Shown one piece after another: positions 34,749 to 42,077 of a stretch of DNA of 64,000 nucleotides (position 1 is its first letter; each line of letters begins with the position of its first letter). The DNA comes from Nonomuraea purpurea. Lineage in GTDB: Bacteria > Actinomycetota > Actinomycetes > Streptosporangiales > Streptosporangiaceae. The translations under genes were made by a program, and so were the position numbers. The stretch covers positions 124,001-188,000 of the forward strand of contig NZ_JBHSBI010000018.1 of NCBI RefSeq assembly GCF_042650645.1, given 5' to 3'. Under the pieces are notes generated by a model. The model was not told the origin of the DNA. It did not search any database and worked only from the letters and a program-made list of their open reading frames with translations.

Positions 34749-36480
34749 CGCTGACCACCACCCGGTCGCCCTCCTTGAGCGCGCCGGTGACCTCGACGTT
34801 CCCGTCGGCGGTCAGGCCCGTGCGGACCTCGACCTCCTTGGTCTGGTCGGTGGCGTACTCGACCTGCACGCGCGGCCTGCCGTCCGCCGCGGTGATGACC
34901 GCGGCCACGGGCACGACCAGGACGGGATCCTTGGTCGCGCCGACCGTCACCCGCACCGTCACCGCGTTGCCCGCCAGGCCCTTGAGCCCCTTCATCGTGT
35001 CCGGCGTGAGCAGGACCGGCTGCGCCCCGTCCGCGGGCGGTTCCGAACCGGGCAGCCTGGCCGCCTCGCCGACCGCTGTGAGCCGCGCCGGGGACGACTT
35101 GCCCGAGTCGAGCTCGATGGTCGCCTCCATGCCCTTGCGCACCAGGTCGGCCTCGGCCGCCTCGACGGAGCCCGTCACCGCGAACGTGGAGCTCGTCACC
35201 GTGGCGACCTCGTCCTTGATCTGCTGGCCTGCCTTCGTCTCCGTCTTCTGCACCCGGGCCGGTAACTTCGGCAGGAACACCACCTCGCCGGGCGGGACGG
35301 ACGCGCCGTACGTACGCGCGAACTCGGCCAGCATCGACCTGGCCGCCGCCACGTCCTTCTCGGCGTTGGACACCTTGAGCCTGGTGGGGGAGAGCTGCCT
35401 GGCCTGGCGTAGCGCCTGCTCGGCCGTGGCCAGCGCGTCCTGCGCGGTTCGTACGGCCTTGCGCAGCTCCTCCACCTTGGCGTCCTTGGACTCGCCCGCC
35501 TCCGCCAAGGCCCGGTCGCGGGCCTCGTACGCCTGCGTCAGGTCCGCCTCGGCGTTGGCCACCCGCATCTCCAGCAGCGAGGTGTCGGGCGCGGAGGGCG
35601 CGGGGGCGGGTGTCGGGGCGGGCGTGGCGGTGCTTGTCGGCGGGCTCGCCGGCGGGTTCCTGGCCGCCTGGAGCGCCTGCTGGGCCTCCAGCAGTTTCTC
35701 CTGCGCCGCGCGCACGGCCGCGTCGGCCGTCGCCAGCTTGCCCTCGTCCTCGGAGGTGAGCTCCCGCGACTGGGCGGACTGCAGCGCGCGCTTGGCCGTC
35801 TTCAGCTCCACCTTGGCGTTGTCGAGCTTGATCTTCAGGGGCCGCACGTCCCTGCCCTGGTCGAGGGCCTGCTTCTCGGTCGCGAGCGTCTCCTGCGCGG
35901 TCTGTACGGCCTTGCGCAACGTGTCGTGCGCCTGCTTGTCGGTCAGGGTCGGCTGCTGGGCCTCATAGCCCTTCTTGGCGTACATCCTGGTGACGGCGGC
36001 GATCGTGGCCCGGTCGAACACGCCCGACGTCGGGCCGCCGTACCCGAGCCTGCGCAGCGCCCGCTGCAACTGCTCGACGTCGTCGCCCTTGGTGCCGGGG
36101 GCGATCGTGCGGTGCATCGGCACGGACCCGCGCAGCGCGAACACCGGGCGGCCGTTCACCTCCATCAGCACCGCGCCCTCCTTGATCCGGCCCTTGCGCG
36201 GCGGCCGGGTGACACGCTGCAGTTCGGCGGCCCCGCCGACGGCGCCGGCGAGGCTGATGGGCAGCGGCGAGCCGTACTCCAGGGTGCCGCTGAGCACGAC
36301 CGTGCTGGTGAGCTTGCGGCGTTCGACGGCGGCGGTGATGAGCGAGGCCTTCGGGGCCGCCCGGCGGGCCGCCTCGTCGGCGGGCGAACGCAGCCGGGTG
36401 CTCACCGCCCAGCCGGCGCCGGCGACGAGCACGACGCCGGCGATGACGCCGGTGAGGAGTTTGCGCGGTGACTTCTTCAT
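34741..36480 (-). CDS. MacA/HlyD-like membrane adaptor with peptidoglycan-binding domain and coiled coil
   Basis: A 579-aa adaptor. One N-terminal membrane segment (about 8-27) is followed by a lipoyl/barrel-sandwich half, a PG_binding_1 domain (about 125-180; DDVEQLQRALRRLGYGGPTS) and a long charged coiled coil (about 185-400) broken by a Pro/Ala/Thr linker. The C-terminal half returns to a beta-barrel (VLTAVGEAARLPGSEP; GDRVVVSGA). This is the usual actinomycete MacA-like partner, with wall binding in place of an outer-membrane channel. The ATG is seven bases after the stop of the lipoprotein gene. Confidence 0.9.
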   Translation of the reverse strand: MKKSPRKLLTGVIAGVVLVAGAGWAVSTRLRSPADEAARRAAPKASLITAAVERRKLTSTVVLSGTLEYGSPLPISLAGAVGGAAELQRVTRPPRKGRIKEGAVLMEVNGRPVFALRGSVPMHRTIAPGTKGDDVEQLQRALRRLGYGGPTSGVFDRATIAAVTRMYAKKGYEAQQPTLTDKQAHDTLRKAVQTAQETLATEKQALDQGRDVRPLKIKLDNAKVELKTAKRALQSAQSRELTSEDEGKLATADAAVRAAQEKLLEAQQALQAARNPPASPPTSTATPAPTPAPAPSAPDTSLLEMRVANAEADLTQAYEARDRALAEAGESKDAKVEELRKAVRTAQDALATAEQALRQARQLSPTRLKVSNAEKDVAAARSMLAEFARTYGASVPPGEVVFLPKLPARVQKTETKAGQQIKDEVATVTSSTFAVTGSVEAAEADLVRKGMEATIELDSGKSSPARLTAVGEAARLPGSEPPADGAQPVLLTPDTMKGLKGLAGNAVTVRVTVGATKDPVLVVPVAAVITAADGRPRVQVEYATDQTKEVEVRTGLTADGNVEVTGALKEGDRVVVSGA

Positions 36481-36487
36481 CGGGGGG

Positions 36488-37387
36488 TCACATGCCGAAC
36501 TGTTCGCTGATCTTCCGGGAGACCGCCGATGATTTCGGGAAGTAGGCGGGGTAGAAGTCCTTGCCGCAGTCGATGTCGTCGAGCGCGGCCTTGATCTCCT
36601 TGTCCAGGTACGGCCTGGCCTCCGCGGGGGTGAGCGTCGGTGTGTAGATCATCGGGGGCCCGTCCTCCTTGGCGGGCGGCGCGTCGGGCACGTTTCGCTG
36701 CTGCCGGCCGAGCTTGTCCTCCTGGACCAGGAACTCCGTCTGACCGCGGTTATCCATGGCGGACGGTACGGCCTTGCTGATCGCGTAGCCCTTGCCCTTC
36801 AGGCACGTGGCCATGGCGGTGGCCAGCTCCACAAGTTGCGGATCGCTGTCGACTTCGGCGGTGGAAGCCCGTTTCATGGCCCTGTACTGCTCGTTGTAGT
36901 AATCCTTCTGGGACTTCACCTTCAGCCCGAGCACCTGCTGGACCGCCGTGATCGTGCAGGCGTCCGTGGCCTTCCTGTACGCCTGCATCTGCGGCTTGGA
37001 CAGATCAGACTGGATCTTCATGTTGGGATTGATCTCCGGATCGTCGGGCTTGATCGCCGGATTGCCCATTTCCTTGGGGTAGACATGCATGGCGAAGACC
37101 CCGAACCCATACTTTTCGCGATATTTCCGCATCGCTTGGTAATCGCCGGAGTCGCGTCTGCGCTCGTCGTCGGTGGCTTCCCTCTCGGGCGACACATAGG
37201 GGACGTACTTGAAGCCCTTCTGCTTCATGCAGTCCGCCTTGGCGGCTTCGAGCTGGTGCTTCTTGTCGGCGGCCCGGCTCTGCGCCGGCGCCGGTGCGGC
37301 GTTCTCGGTGGTGCCCCCGCAACCACTGAGGACGGCCACCCCGAGAAGGGAGAGCGCGGCAAGCGCCGGACGGGATGAGGGGATCAT
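36488..37387 (-). CDS. Lipoprotein A, first gene of the adaptor-ABC operon
   Basis: A 299-aa lipoprotein with lipobox LSGC at C23. Four further Cys lie in AKADCMKQKGFKYVPYV, ATDACTITAVQQVLG, ATCLKGKGYAIS and DIDCGKDFYPAYFP; all four are conserved in the paralogue at 37439. A longer TTG start at 37411 would lie across the promoter spacer, so ATG 37387 is chosen. It sits eight bases after the -10 box, so the mRNA is probably leaderless. Function unknown; linked to MacAB-like export by operon. A family of actinomycete lipoproteins I do not otherwise recognise. Confidence 0.85.
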   Translation of the reverse strand: MIPSSRPALAALSLLGVAVLSGCGGTTENAAPAPAQSRAADKKHQLEAAKADCMKQKGFKYVPYVSPEREATDDERRRDSGDYQAMRKYREKYGFGVFAMHVYPKEMGNPAIKPDDPEINPNMKIQSDLSKPQMQAYRKATDACTITAVQQVLGLKVKSQKDYYNEQYRAMKRASTAEVDSDPQLVELATAMATCLKGKGYAISKAVPSAMDNRGQTEFLVQEDKLGRQQRNVPDAPPAKEDGPPMIYTPTLTPAEARPYLDKEIKAALDDIDCGKDFYPAYFPKSSAVSRKISEQFGM

Positions 37388-37395
37388 GGCGGGAG

Positions 37396-37425
37396 ACAAT
37401 ACTCTGTTCAACGAAGCATGGTCAA
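37396..37425 (-). promoter_or_regulatory. PadR-type promoter of the lipoprotein A operon
   Basis: On the minus strand: -35 TTGACC (37420-37425), 18-bp spacer, -10 TATTGT (37396-37401), then eight bases to the ATG. The spacer holds the operator (plus-strand TCTGTTCAACGAAG, 37403-37416), one base from the -10 box, as in the other two promoters of the set. Confidence 0.75.
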
Positions 37426-37438
37426 TCCGGCGCGGACG

Positions 37439-38332
37439 TCACATCGCGTAGCGCTCGTGGACCCGCTGCCTGATCGCCGTCTCCCTCGGCAGGTAGGCCA
37501 GGTAGAAGTCCTTGCCGCACTCGAGGTCGTCGACCGCTGACTTGGTCTCCTTGGCCAGGTGAGGCTTGGCCTGCGCGGGGGTGAGGTCCGCTCTGGCGTA
37601 CTCCTTCTCGCCTCCGCCCGTCGGCTTGTCCGGCACGTCGCCGCGTTGTTCCCTGCCCAGTTTGTCCTCCAGGGCCATGAACTCTTCCCGGCCGCGGACC
37701 GACAGTGCGGTCGGCGCGGCGTTCGTGACCGTGTAGCCCTTGCTCTTCAGGCAGGTGGCCATGGCACCGCCGAGCTCGATGAGCTTGGGGTCGCTGTCGA
37801 GCTCGCTCTTGATCGTCTGCTTCGAGGCTGTGAACGTCTGGTTGTACCAGTCCATGACCGACTTGATCTCGATGCCGAGCACCTGCTTGCCCGCCGCGCT
37901 CATGCAGGAGTCCATGACTTTCAGGTAGGCCGTGTGCTGAGTGTCGGAGAGTTTTTCCCGGATCGCGAGGTTGGGGTTCGGTGAGCCTGCGGCGGCTTGA
38001 GCCTCGGGGCTTCCCGGTTCCTTGGGGTAGACGAACTGGGCGAAGATCTCGAATCCGTATTTTTTGCGATGTTTCAGCATCGCTTGGTAGTCGCCCGACT
38101 CGGCCTGTCGCTGTTCCTCGGTCAGTTGCCTGTCCGGCTTTACGTACGGGACGTACTTGAATCCCTTCTGCTTCATGCAGTCGGCCTTGGCGGCCTCGAA
38201 CTGATGCTTCTTGTCCTTGGCCGCGGTCGGACTGCCGCTCGGCGAGGGTGTGGCGGCGTTCTCGGCGGCGCCCCCGCAGCCGCTCAGGACGACCAGCGCC
38301 AGCAGTGCGGTGGGCAGCGTCGTTCGGTTCAT
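37439..38332 (-). CDS. Lipoprotein B, paralogue of lipoprotein A
   Basis: A 297-aa lipoprotein with lipobox LSGC at C19. It shares with lipoprotein A the blocks AKADCMKQKGFKYVPYV, ATCLKSKGY and the DxxCGKDFY-AY block, four aligned Cys and nearly the same length, so the two arose by tandem duplication. ATG 38332 is eight bases after the -10 box, suggesting a leaderless mRNA. Its own PadR-type promoter overlaps the end of the upstream membrane protein gene. Function unknown. Confidence 0.85.
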   Translation of the reverse strand: MNRTTLPTALLALVVLSGCGGAAENAATPSPSGSPTAAKDKKHQFEAAKADCMKQKGFKYVPYVKPDRQLTEEQRQAESGDYQAMLKHRKKYGFEIFAQFVYPKEPGSPEAQAAAGSPNPNLAIREKLSDTQHTAYLKVMDSCMSAAGKQVLGIEIKSVMDWYNQTFTASKQTIKSELDSDPKLIELGGAMATCLKSKGYTVTNAAPTALSVRGREEFMALEDKLGREQRGDVPDKPTGGGEKEYARADLTPAQAKPHLAKETKSAVDDLECGKDFYLAYLPRETAIRQRVHERYAM

Positions 38333-38340
38333 GGCGATTG

Positions 38341-38370
38341 ACCATAGTCCGTTAAACGAAGTATGGTCAA
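38341..38370 (-). promoter_or_regulatory. PadR-type promoter of the lipoprotein B gene
   Basis: On the minus strand: -35 TTGACC (38365-38370), 18-bp spacer, -10 TATGGT (38341-38346), eight bases to the ATG. Operator in the spacer: plus-strand TCCGTTAAACGAAG (38348-38361). The -35 box overlaps the stop codon of the upstream membrane protein gene. Confidence 0.75.
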
Positions 38371-39326
38371 TCCAGACAGTGTCGCCGCTGGCGGAAGGGC
38401 GCGGCAGCCGCTCCCAGGGCCAGCAGCGCGAGCAGCGCCCAATAGGCCAGGTGCTGGTCGGTCAGGCTCTCGACGCGGCTGATCAGCCAGCCGGACGTCA
38501 CCGCCAGATAGATGCCCGACGCCAACGCCCACCGATGGTCGCGGGCCAGAGCCGCGAACGCCACGGCCAGCCCGAACACCGCCATCTCGACGGCCATGCG
38601 GCTCAGGCTGAGCGGCAACTGCGAGTCGTCCGCCAGCCAGTGGGGCCCGGCCCACGCCGCGACCGGCACCGCCGCCCACCACCACCAGGACCTGGCCCGC
38701 CGCGGTGACGGCCGCGTGCTCAACGCGAGCAGGCCGGCCAGCGTGACCAGGTAACCGGAGGCCACCACGAGCGGGTCACTGAACTCGAACAGCGCCTGGT
38801 CGCTCAGCGCCGACGGGTAGACGGGCACCAGGGTGAGATCGAAGAGCAGCCGGCCGGACGCGATCGCGACCGCCTTGGCGCCGGTGAGGAGAGTGAGCGG
38901 GAGCGCCGCCCGTACCCGTCCGCGCTGGATGGCCAGCAGCGCCAGCGCCGATAACAGCGTCCAGAGCGGCAACGCGCCCGCGTACGGCAGCAGCGTGGCC
39001 AGGTTCGCCGCCGCGACGGCGGTGACGGCCAGGTGGAGGCCGTCCGCCCACGGATTGCCCCGCGCCTGATGGACGACGCGGCTGCGGACCCCGCCCAGGA
39101 GCAGGCCCCACGCCTCGCGCGGCACGGGAACCGTCCTGCCCGGGTCGGCCGACTCCAGCAGGACGTCGATCAGCTCGTCACCGTGCGCCGTGCGGTACGG
39201 CCTGGGATAGGCCAGCATCAGCCGCCGATAGCGCCGCTCCAGCACGGTCGCCGGCCCCGTGGGCGTCGGGGAAGGGGGCGCCGCTTTCGCGGCCCTCGTC
39301 GCACGGGCCCTCCCGACGGCCGTCAT
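38367..39326 (-). CDS. Multispan membrane protein coupled to the PadR gene
   Basis: A 319-aa protein. A soluble N-terminus has ERRYRRLMLAYPRPYRTAHG and DELIDVLLES, the prefix often seen in PadR-linked membrane proteins and some permeases. About eight membrane segments follow (from residue 95 on). The ATG overlaps the PadR stop (ATGA). No transport or enzyme motif is visible; its role is probably tied to the PadR-regulated system. Confidence 0.8.
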   Translation of the reverse strand: MTAVGRARATRAAKAAPPSPTPTGPATVLERRYRRLMLAYPRPYRTAHGDELIDVLLESADPGRTVPVPREAWGLLLGGVRSRVVHQARGNPWADGLHLAVTAVAAANLATLLPYAGALPLWTLLSALALLAIQRGRVRAALPLTLLTGAKAVAIASGRLLFDLTLVPVYPSALSDQALFEFSDPLVVASGYLVTLAGLLALSTRPSPRRARSWWWWAAVPVAAWAGPHWLADDSQLPLSLSRMAVEMAVFGLAVAFAALARDHRWALASGIYLAVTSGWLISRVESLTDQHLAYWALLALLALGAAAAPFRQRRHCLD

Positions 39327-39646
39327 GTATTCGACGGCCGCAGGACGAGGGAGGCGGCCGCCTGCATCCGTCTGGCCTCGGCCTCCACGAGGGCCTGGCC
39401 TTCGTCGGTGATCCTGAAGTAGCGCCTGTTGCGGCCGTTGACCGTCTCCTCACGGTCCACGGCGATCACGCCGCGCTCGTTCAGCCGTTCCAGGATTCCG
39501 TAGAGGGTGCCGACGGAGGGCTGGACCCGCCCGCCCGACAACTCCTTGATCGACTTGCTGATCGCGTGACCGTGCAGCGGGCCCGCGCGTAGCGCGGTGA
39601 GCACGAAATACATCGGCTCGCTGACTTCTGAGGTTCCCCTGGGCAT
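39323..39646 (-). CDS. PadR-family regulator
   Basis: A 107-aa PadR repressor. The winged helix has LTALRAGPLHGHAISKSIKE, the conserved PSVGTLYGILERL recognition stretch and the wing NGRNRRYFRITDEG. The C-terminal dimer helix is short. Its own promoter carries the palindromic operator found before both lipoprotein genes, so it is autoregulated and most likely controls the whole block 32445-39646. ATG 39646 lies six bases after the -10 box (leaderless). The effector is unknown; other PadR proteins respond to phenolics or cationic drugs. Confidence 0.92.
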   Translation of the reverse strand: MPRGTSEVSEPMYFVLTALRAGPLHGHAISKSIKELSGGRVQPSVGTLYGILERLNERGVIAVDREETVNGRNRRYFRITDEGQALVEAEARRMQAAASLVLRPSNT

Positions 39647-39652
39647 GCGCAG

Positions 39653-39682
39653 ACATTATTCCGTTCAACGGAGCGTCCGCAA
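39653..39682 (-). promoter_or_regulatory. PadR autoregulated promoter and operator
   Basis: On the minus strand: -35 TTGCGG (39677-39682), 18-bp spacer, -10 TAATGT (39653-39658), six bases to the ATG. The spacer holds TCCGTTCAACGGAG (39660-39673), in which TCCGTT-C-AACGGA is a perfect inverted repeat; this is the best copy of the three. Confidence 0.78.
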
Positions 39683-39758
39683 CGCCCGACGCTGACCTGC
39701 GACACGAAATCGCAGGTCAGAGTGGTATTGGGGCCCCACGGCCGGTACGGTCGGGATC

Positions 39759-40547
39759 ATGCGCGCTTACCCCATGGCACTCGTCGCGCTGGCCGCACTG
39801 TGCACCGCGTGCGGCGGTGGTGCCGTGCCTGCCGCGAAGGAGGCGGCGGTGCCCGCCGCCCCGGCGACCGCGCAGTCGCCCACGCCGCGCGCGTTGTCCG
39901 GCAAGACCGTCGTGATCGACCCGGGGCACAACGGCGGCAACGCCGCCCACCCCGCGGAGATCAACCGCAAGGTCGACATCATCACCGGGACCAAAGCCTG
40001 CAACACGACGGGCACGCAGACCGCCTCCGGCTACCCGGAGCACGCTTTCACCTGGGACGTCGCCGGCCGGCTCCGGCCCATTTTGCAGCGGATGGGTGCC
40101 AAGGTGGTGTTGACCAGGCCCGATGACAAGGGGGTCGGACCCTGCGTGACCGAGCGGGCCGCCATCGGCAACGAGGCCGGGGCCGACGCGGTTCTGTCCA
40201 TCCACGGTGACGGCGCGCGGACGAGCGATCACGGGTTCCATGTGATCCTGCCGGGGCTGCTGCCCGGCCACAACGACGACGTCGTCCAGCCGTCCAGGCG
40301 GCTCGGGCTGGCGATCCGCGACGCGTACAGGAAGGGGACGGGCCTGCCTTACGCCAACTACGTCGGCGAGAAGGGGCTGCAGAGCCGCACCGACCTCGGC
40401 GGGCTGAACCTGTCGAAGCGGCCGGTGGTCATGATCGAGTGCGGCAACATGGCGAACGCCGGCGACGCCGCCAAGATGTCCGATCCCGCCTTCCGCCAGC
40501 GCATGGCGGTCGCGCTGGCCGCCGGGATCAGGAGGTATCTGGACTGA
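39759..40547 (+). CDS. N-acetylmuramoyl-L-alanine amidase (amidase_3), exported
   Basis: A 262-aa zinc amidase. A short N-terminal signal ends near LCTACGGG; the lipobox is imperfect, so it may be a lipoprotein or a cleaved protein. The catalytic domain (about 45-262) has VVIDPGHNGGN (Zn His), a Glu zinc ligand probably in SGYPEHAFTWDVA, DAVLSIHGDG (Zn His) and VVMIECGNMANAGDA (catalytic Glu). It hydrolyses the amide bond between MurNAc and L-Ala. Monocistronic; convergent with the 40570 ORF. Confidence 0.93.
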   Translation: MRAYPMALVALAALCTACGGGAVPAAKEAAVPAAPATAQSPTPRALSGKTVVIDPGHNGGNAAHPAEINRKVDIITGTKACNTTGTQTASGYPEHAFTWDVAGRLRPILQRMGAKVVLTRPDDKGVGPCVTERAAIGNEAGADAVLSIHGDGARTSDHGFHVILPGLLPGHNDDVVQPSRRLGLAIRDAYRKGTGLPYANYVGEKGLQSRTDLGGLNLSKRPVVMIECGNMANAGDAAKMSDPAFRQRMAVALAAGIRRYLD

Positions 40548-40569
40548 CCGAACGGGAATCGCGCTGGGC

Positions 40570-40755
40570 TCACCCGTCGCGGCACAGCGGCTTGCCGCCC
40601 ACCACGCAGGCGATGTCGTCGACGTCGCAACTGAGCAGGGTGCCGTCCATGCCGAGCACGAGCAGGAGGTCGCGCCTGGGCGGATGCGCCAGCATGACCC
40701 TGCCGACGACGCCATTATCCAAGATCACGGTCGGGCGGGTCGCCGTTCTGTCCAT
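40570..40755 (-). CDS. Small hypothetical protein
   Basis: A 61-aa protein with no known family: TRPTVILDNGVVGRVMLAHP, then LLLVLGMDGTLLSCDVDDIA, probably a small beta-barrel-like fold. The ATG follows GAGGGC. Codon bias on this strand is good. Convergent with the amidase. Confidence 0.55.
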   Translation of the reverse strand: MDRTATRPTVILDNGVVGRVMLAHPPRRDLLLVLGMDGTLLSCDVDDIACVVGGKPLCRDG

Positions 40756-40912
40756 GCCCTCGTGACTCCTCTCCGCTCCCGGGCGGGTCCGGCCCCGGAC
40801 CCGCTCTCACCAGAATGCACATGAGACGGCCTCCGGCGCATCGGTCATGCGGTGGTATTTCCTGTCCTGCTCAGGAAGGACGACGGCCACGGCGGCGGCA
40901 GGTCGTCGAATG

Positions 40913-40924
40913 AGAACGTGTTCT
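40913..40924. promoter_or_regulatory. AGAAC-GT-GTTCT inverted repeat (KstR/TetR-like)
   Basis: AGAACGTGTTCT in the region between the 40570 ORF and the methyltransferase. It resembles the TnnAACnnGTTnnA sites of KstR-type TetR regulators with one outer base off. A near copy, AGAACGCGTTCC, lies at 41027-41038 in the first codons of the methyltransferase gene. Confidence 0.35.
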
Positions 40925-40981
40925 AATGTGCTTTTCGGATGTGTAAAAGTAAGGAATGGCCCCGCCGGAGTAGGATGACGA

Positions 40982-40997
40982 CCACATTTGAATGTGG
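40982..40997. promoter_or_regulatory. CCACATT-TG-AATGTGG inverted repeat
   Basis: Perfect 7-bp arms with a two-base centre, 18 bp upstream of the methyltransferase GTG and just before its AAGGAGA ribosome site. Possible operator, or an mRNA hairpin next to the ribosome site. Confidence 0.4.
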
Positions 40998-41015
40998 CGA
41001 AGGAGACAGCCCCCG

Positions 41016-41840
41016 GTGACCGAGCTAGAACGCGTTCCGCCCGGTGTGGACCCGAGCGTGCCAAGTTCGGCACGGGTATACGATTACCTGCTCGGCGGTA
41101 AGGACAACGTCGCCGTCGACCGCGAGGTCGCCGACAGGCTCCTCGCCGTCGCCCCCGACACCCGCCTGGTGGCCAGGGCCAACCGGCGTTTCCAGGTCTC
41201 GGCCGTACGTCATCTGGCCGAGCAGGGCGTCCGCCAGTTCATCGACCTGGGCACCGGCATCCCGACCGCGCCGAGCATCCACGGGACCGTCCGCGAGGTC
41301 GACCCCGCCTGCCGGGTGGTCTACGTGGACAACGATCCGGTGGTGCGCCTGCACGTCGAGGTGCTGCTCGCCGACTCGCCCGGCGTCGTCGGCATCCACG
41401 CCGACCTGCGCCGCCCCGCCGAGGTGCTGGCCGACCCGCGGGTCGGCGATCTGATCGACTTCGACCGGCCGCTGTGCGTGCTGATGGTCGGGGTGCTGCA
41501 CTACGTGATGGACGAGGAGGACCCGGCCGGCATCATCGCGGCCTTCCGGCGGCGCATGGCGCCCGGCAGCCACCTGGTGCTGACCCACGGGATGGCCGAG
41601 AGCGCGCCGGAGGTCATCGCCCAGCTCACCAAGGCGACGATGGGCACGTCCGCGCAGCCCAGGTTCCGTACGCGGCCGGAGGTGCTGGCGCTGTTCGACG
41701 GGTTCGAGCTGATCGACCCCGGGCTGGTGCCGATCCAGGACTGGAGCCTCGCCCAGGACGACGCCGAGATCCCCCTGCTGGACGGGACGCCCGGCCTGCT
41801 CATCGAGGGCGGCGTGGGCCGCGTGGCAGCCACGTCCTGA
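41016..41840 (+). CDS. SAM-dependent methyltransferase (DUF574 family)
   Basis: A 274-aa protein of the actinomycete S-adenosyl methyltransferase family. The N-terminus has SSARVYDYLLGGKDNVAVDR, characteristic of the family, then FIDLGTGIPTAPSIHG (SAM site) and VVYVDNDPVV. GTG 41016 follows AAGGAGA; an ATG at 40992 would place that site inside the gene. Substrate unknown. Its paralogues are numerous in actinomycetes and often lie alone, as here. Confidence 0.92.
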   Translation: MTELERVPPGVDPSVPSSARVYDYLLGGKDNVAVDREVADRLLAVAPDTRLVARANRRFQVSAVRHLAEQGVRQFIDLGTGIPTAPSIHGTVREVDPACRVVYVDNDPVVRLHVEVLLADSPGVVGIHADLRRPAEVLADPRVGDLIDFDRPLCVLMVGVLHYVMDEEDPAGIIAAFRRRMAPGSHLVLTHGMAESAPEVIAQLTKATMGTSAQPRFRTRPEVLALFDGFELIDPGLVPIQDWSLAQDDAEIPLLDGTPGLLIEGGVGRVAATS

Positions 41841-42077
41841 CCCGCGAATGCAATTATCGGTATGGGCTACCGATGCACCTACGTATTTTCCGTCCGCCGG
41901 AAAGCGCTTAACGTCTGGCAGCGAACAAGGCGAAATTCTCCGCCCGCTTTCTCGCTACCTCCATCCCCCCGATTTCCCTGACAACCCCGCACCACGGGCG
42001 ATCCCGGGACGTGCGGCGGCCGTCGCGTGCTCACAAGCGCCCGACGGCACAGGGAAAGGCCGAAAGGAGCACCAGGC

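Noticed and set aside
40913..40924. Possible LexA/SOS box
   Set aside because: GAAC-GT-GTTC has a two-base centre; actinobacterial and Bacillus LexA sites have four bases between the half-sites.
40807..41073. Minus-strand 88-codon ORF
   Set aside because: It crosses the methyltransferase promoter and start, with no coding bias or family resemblance.
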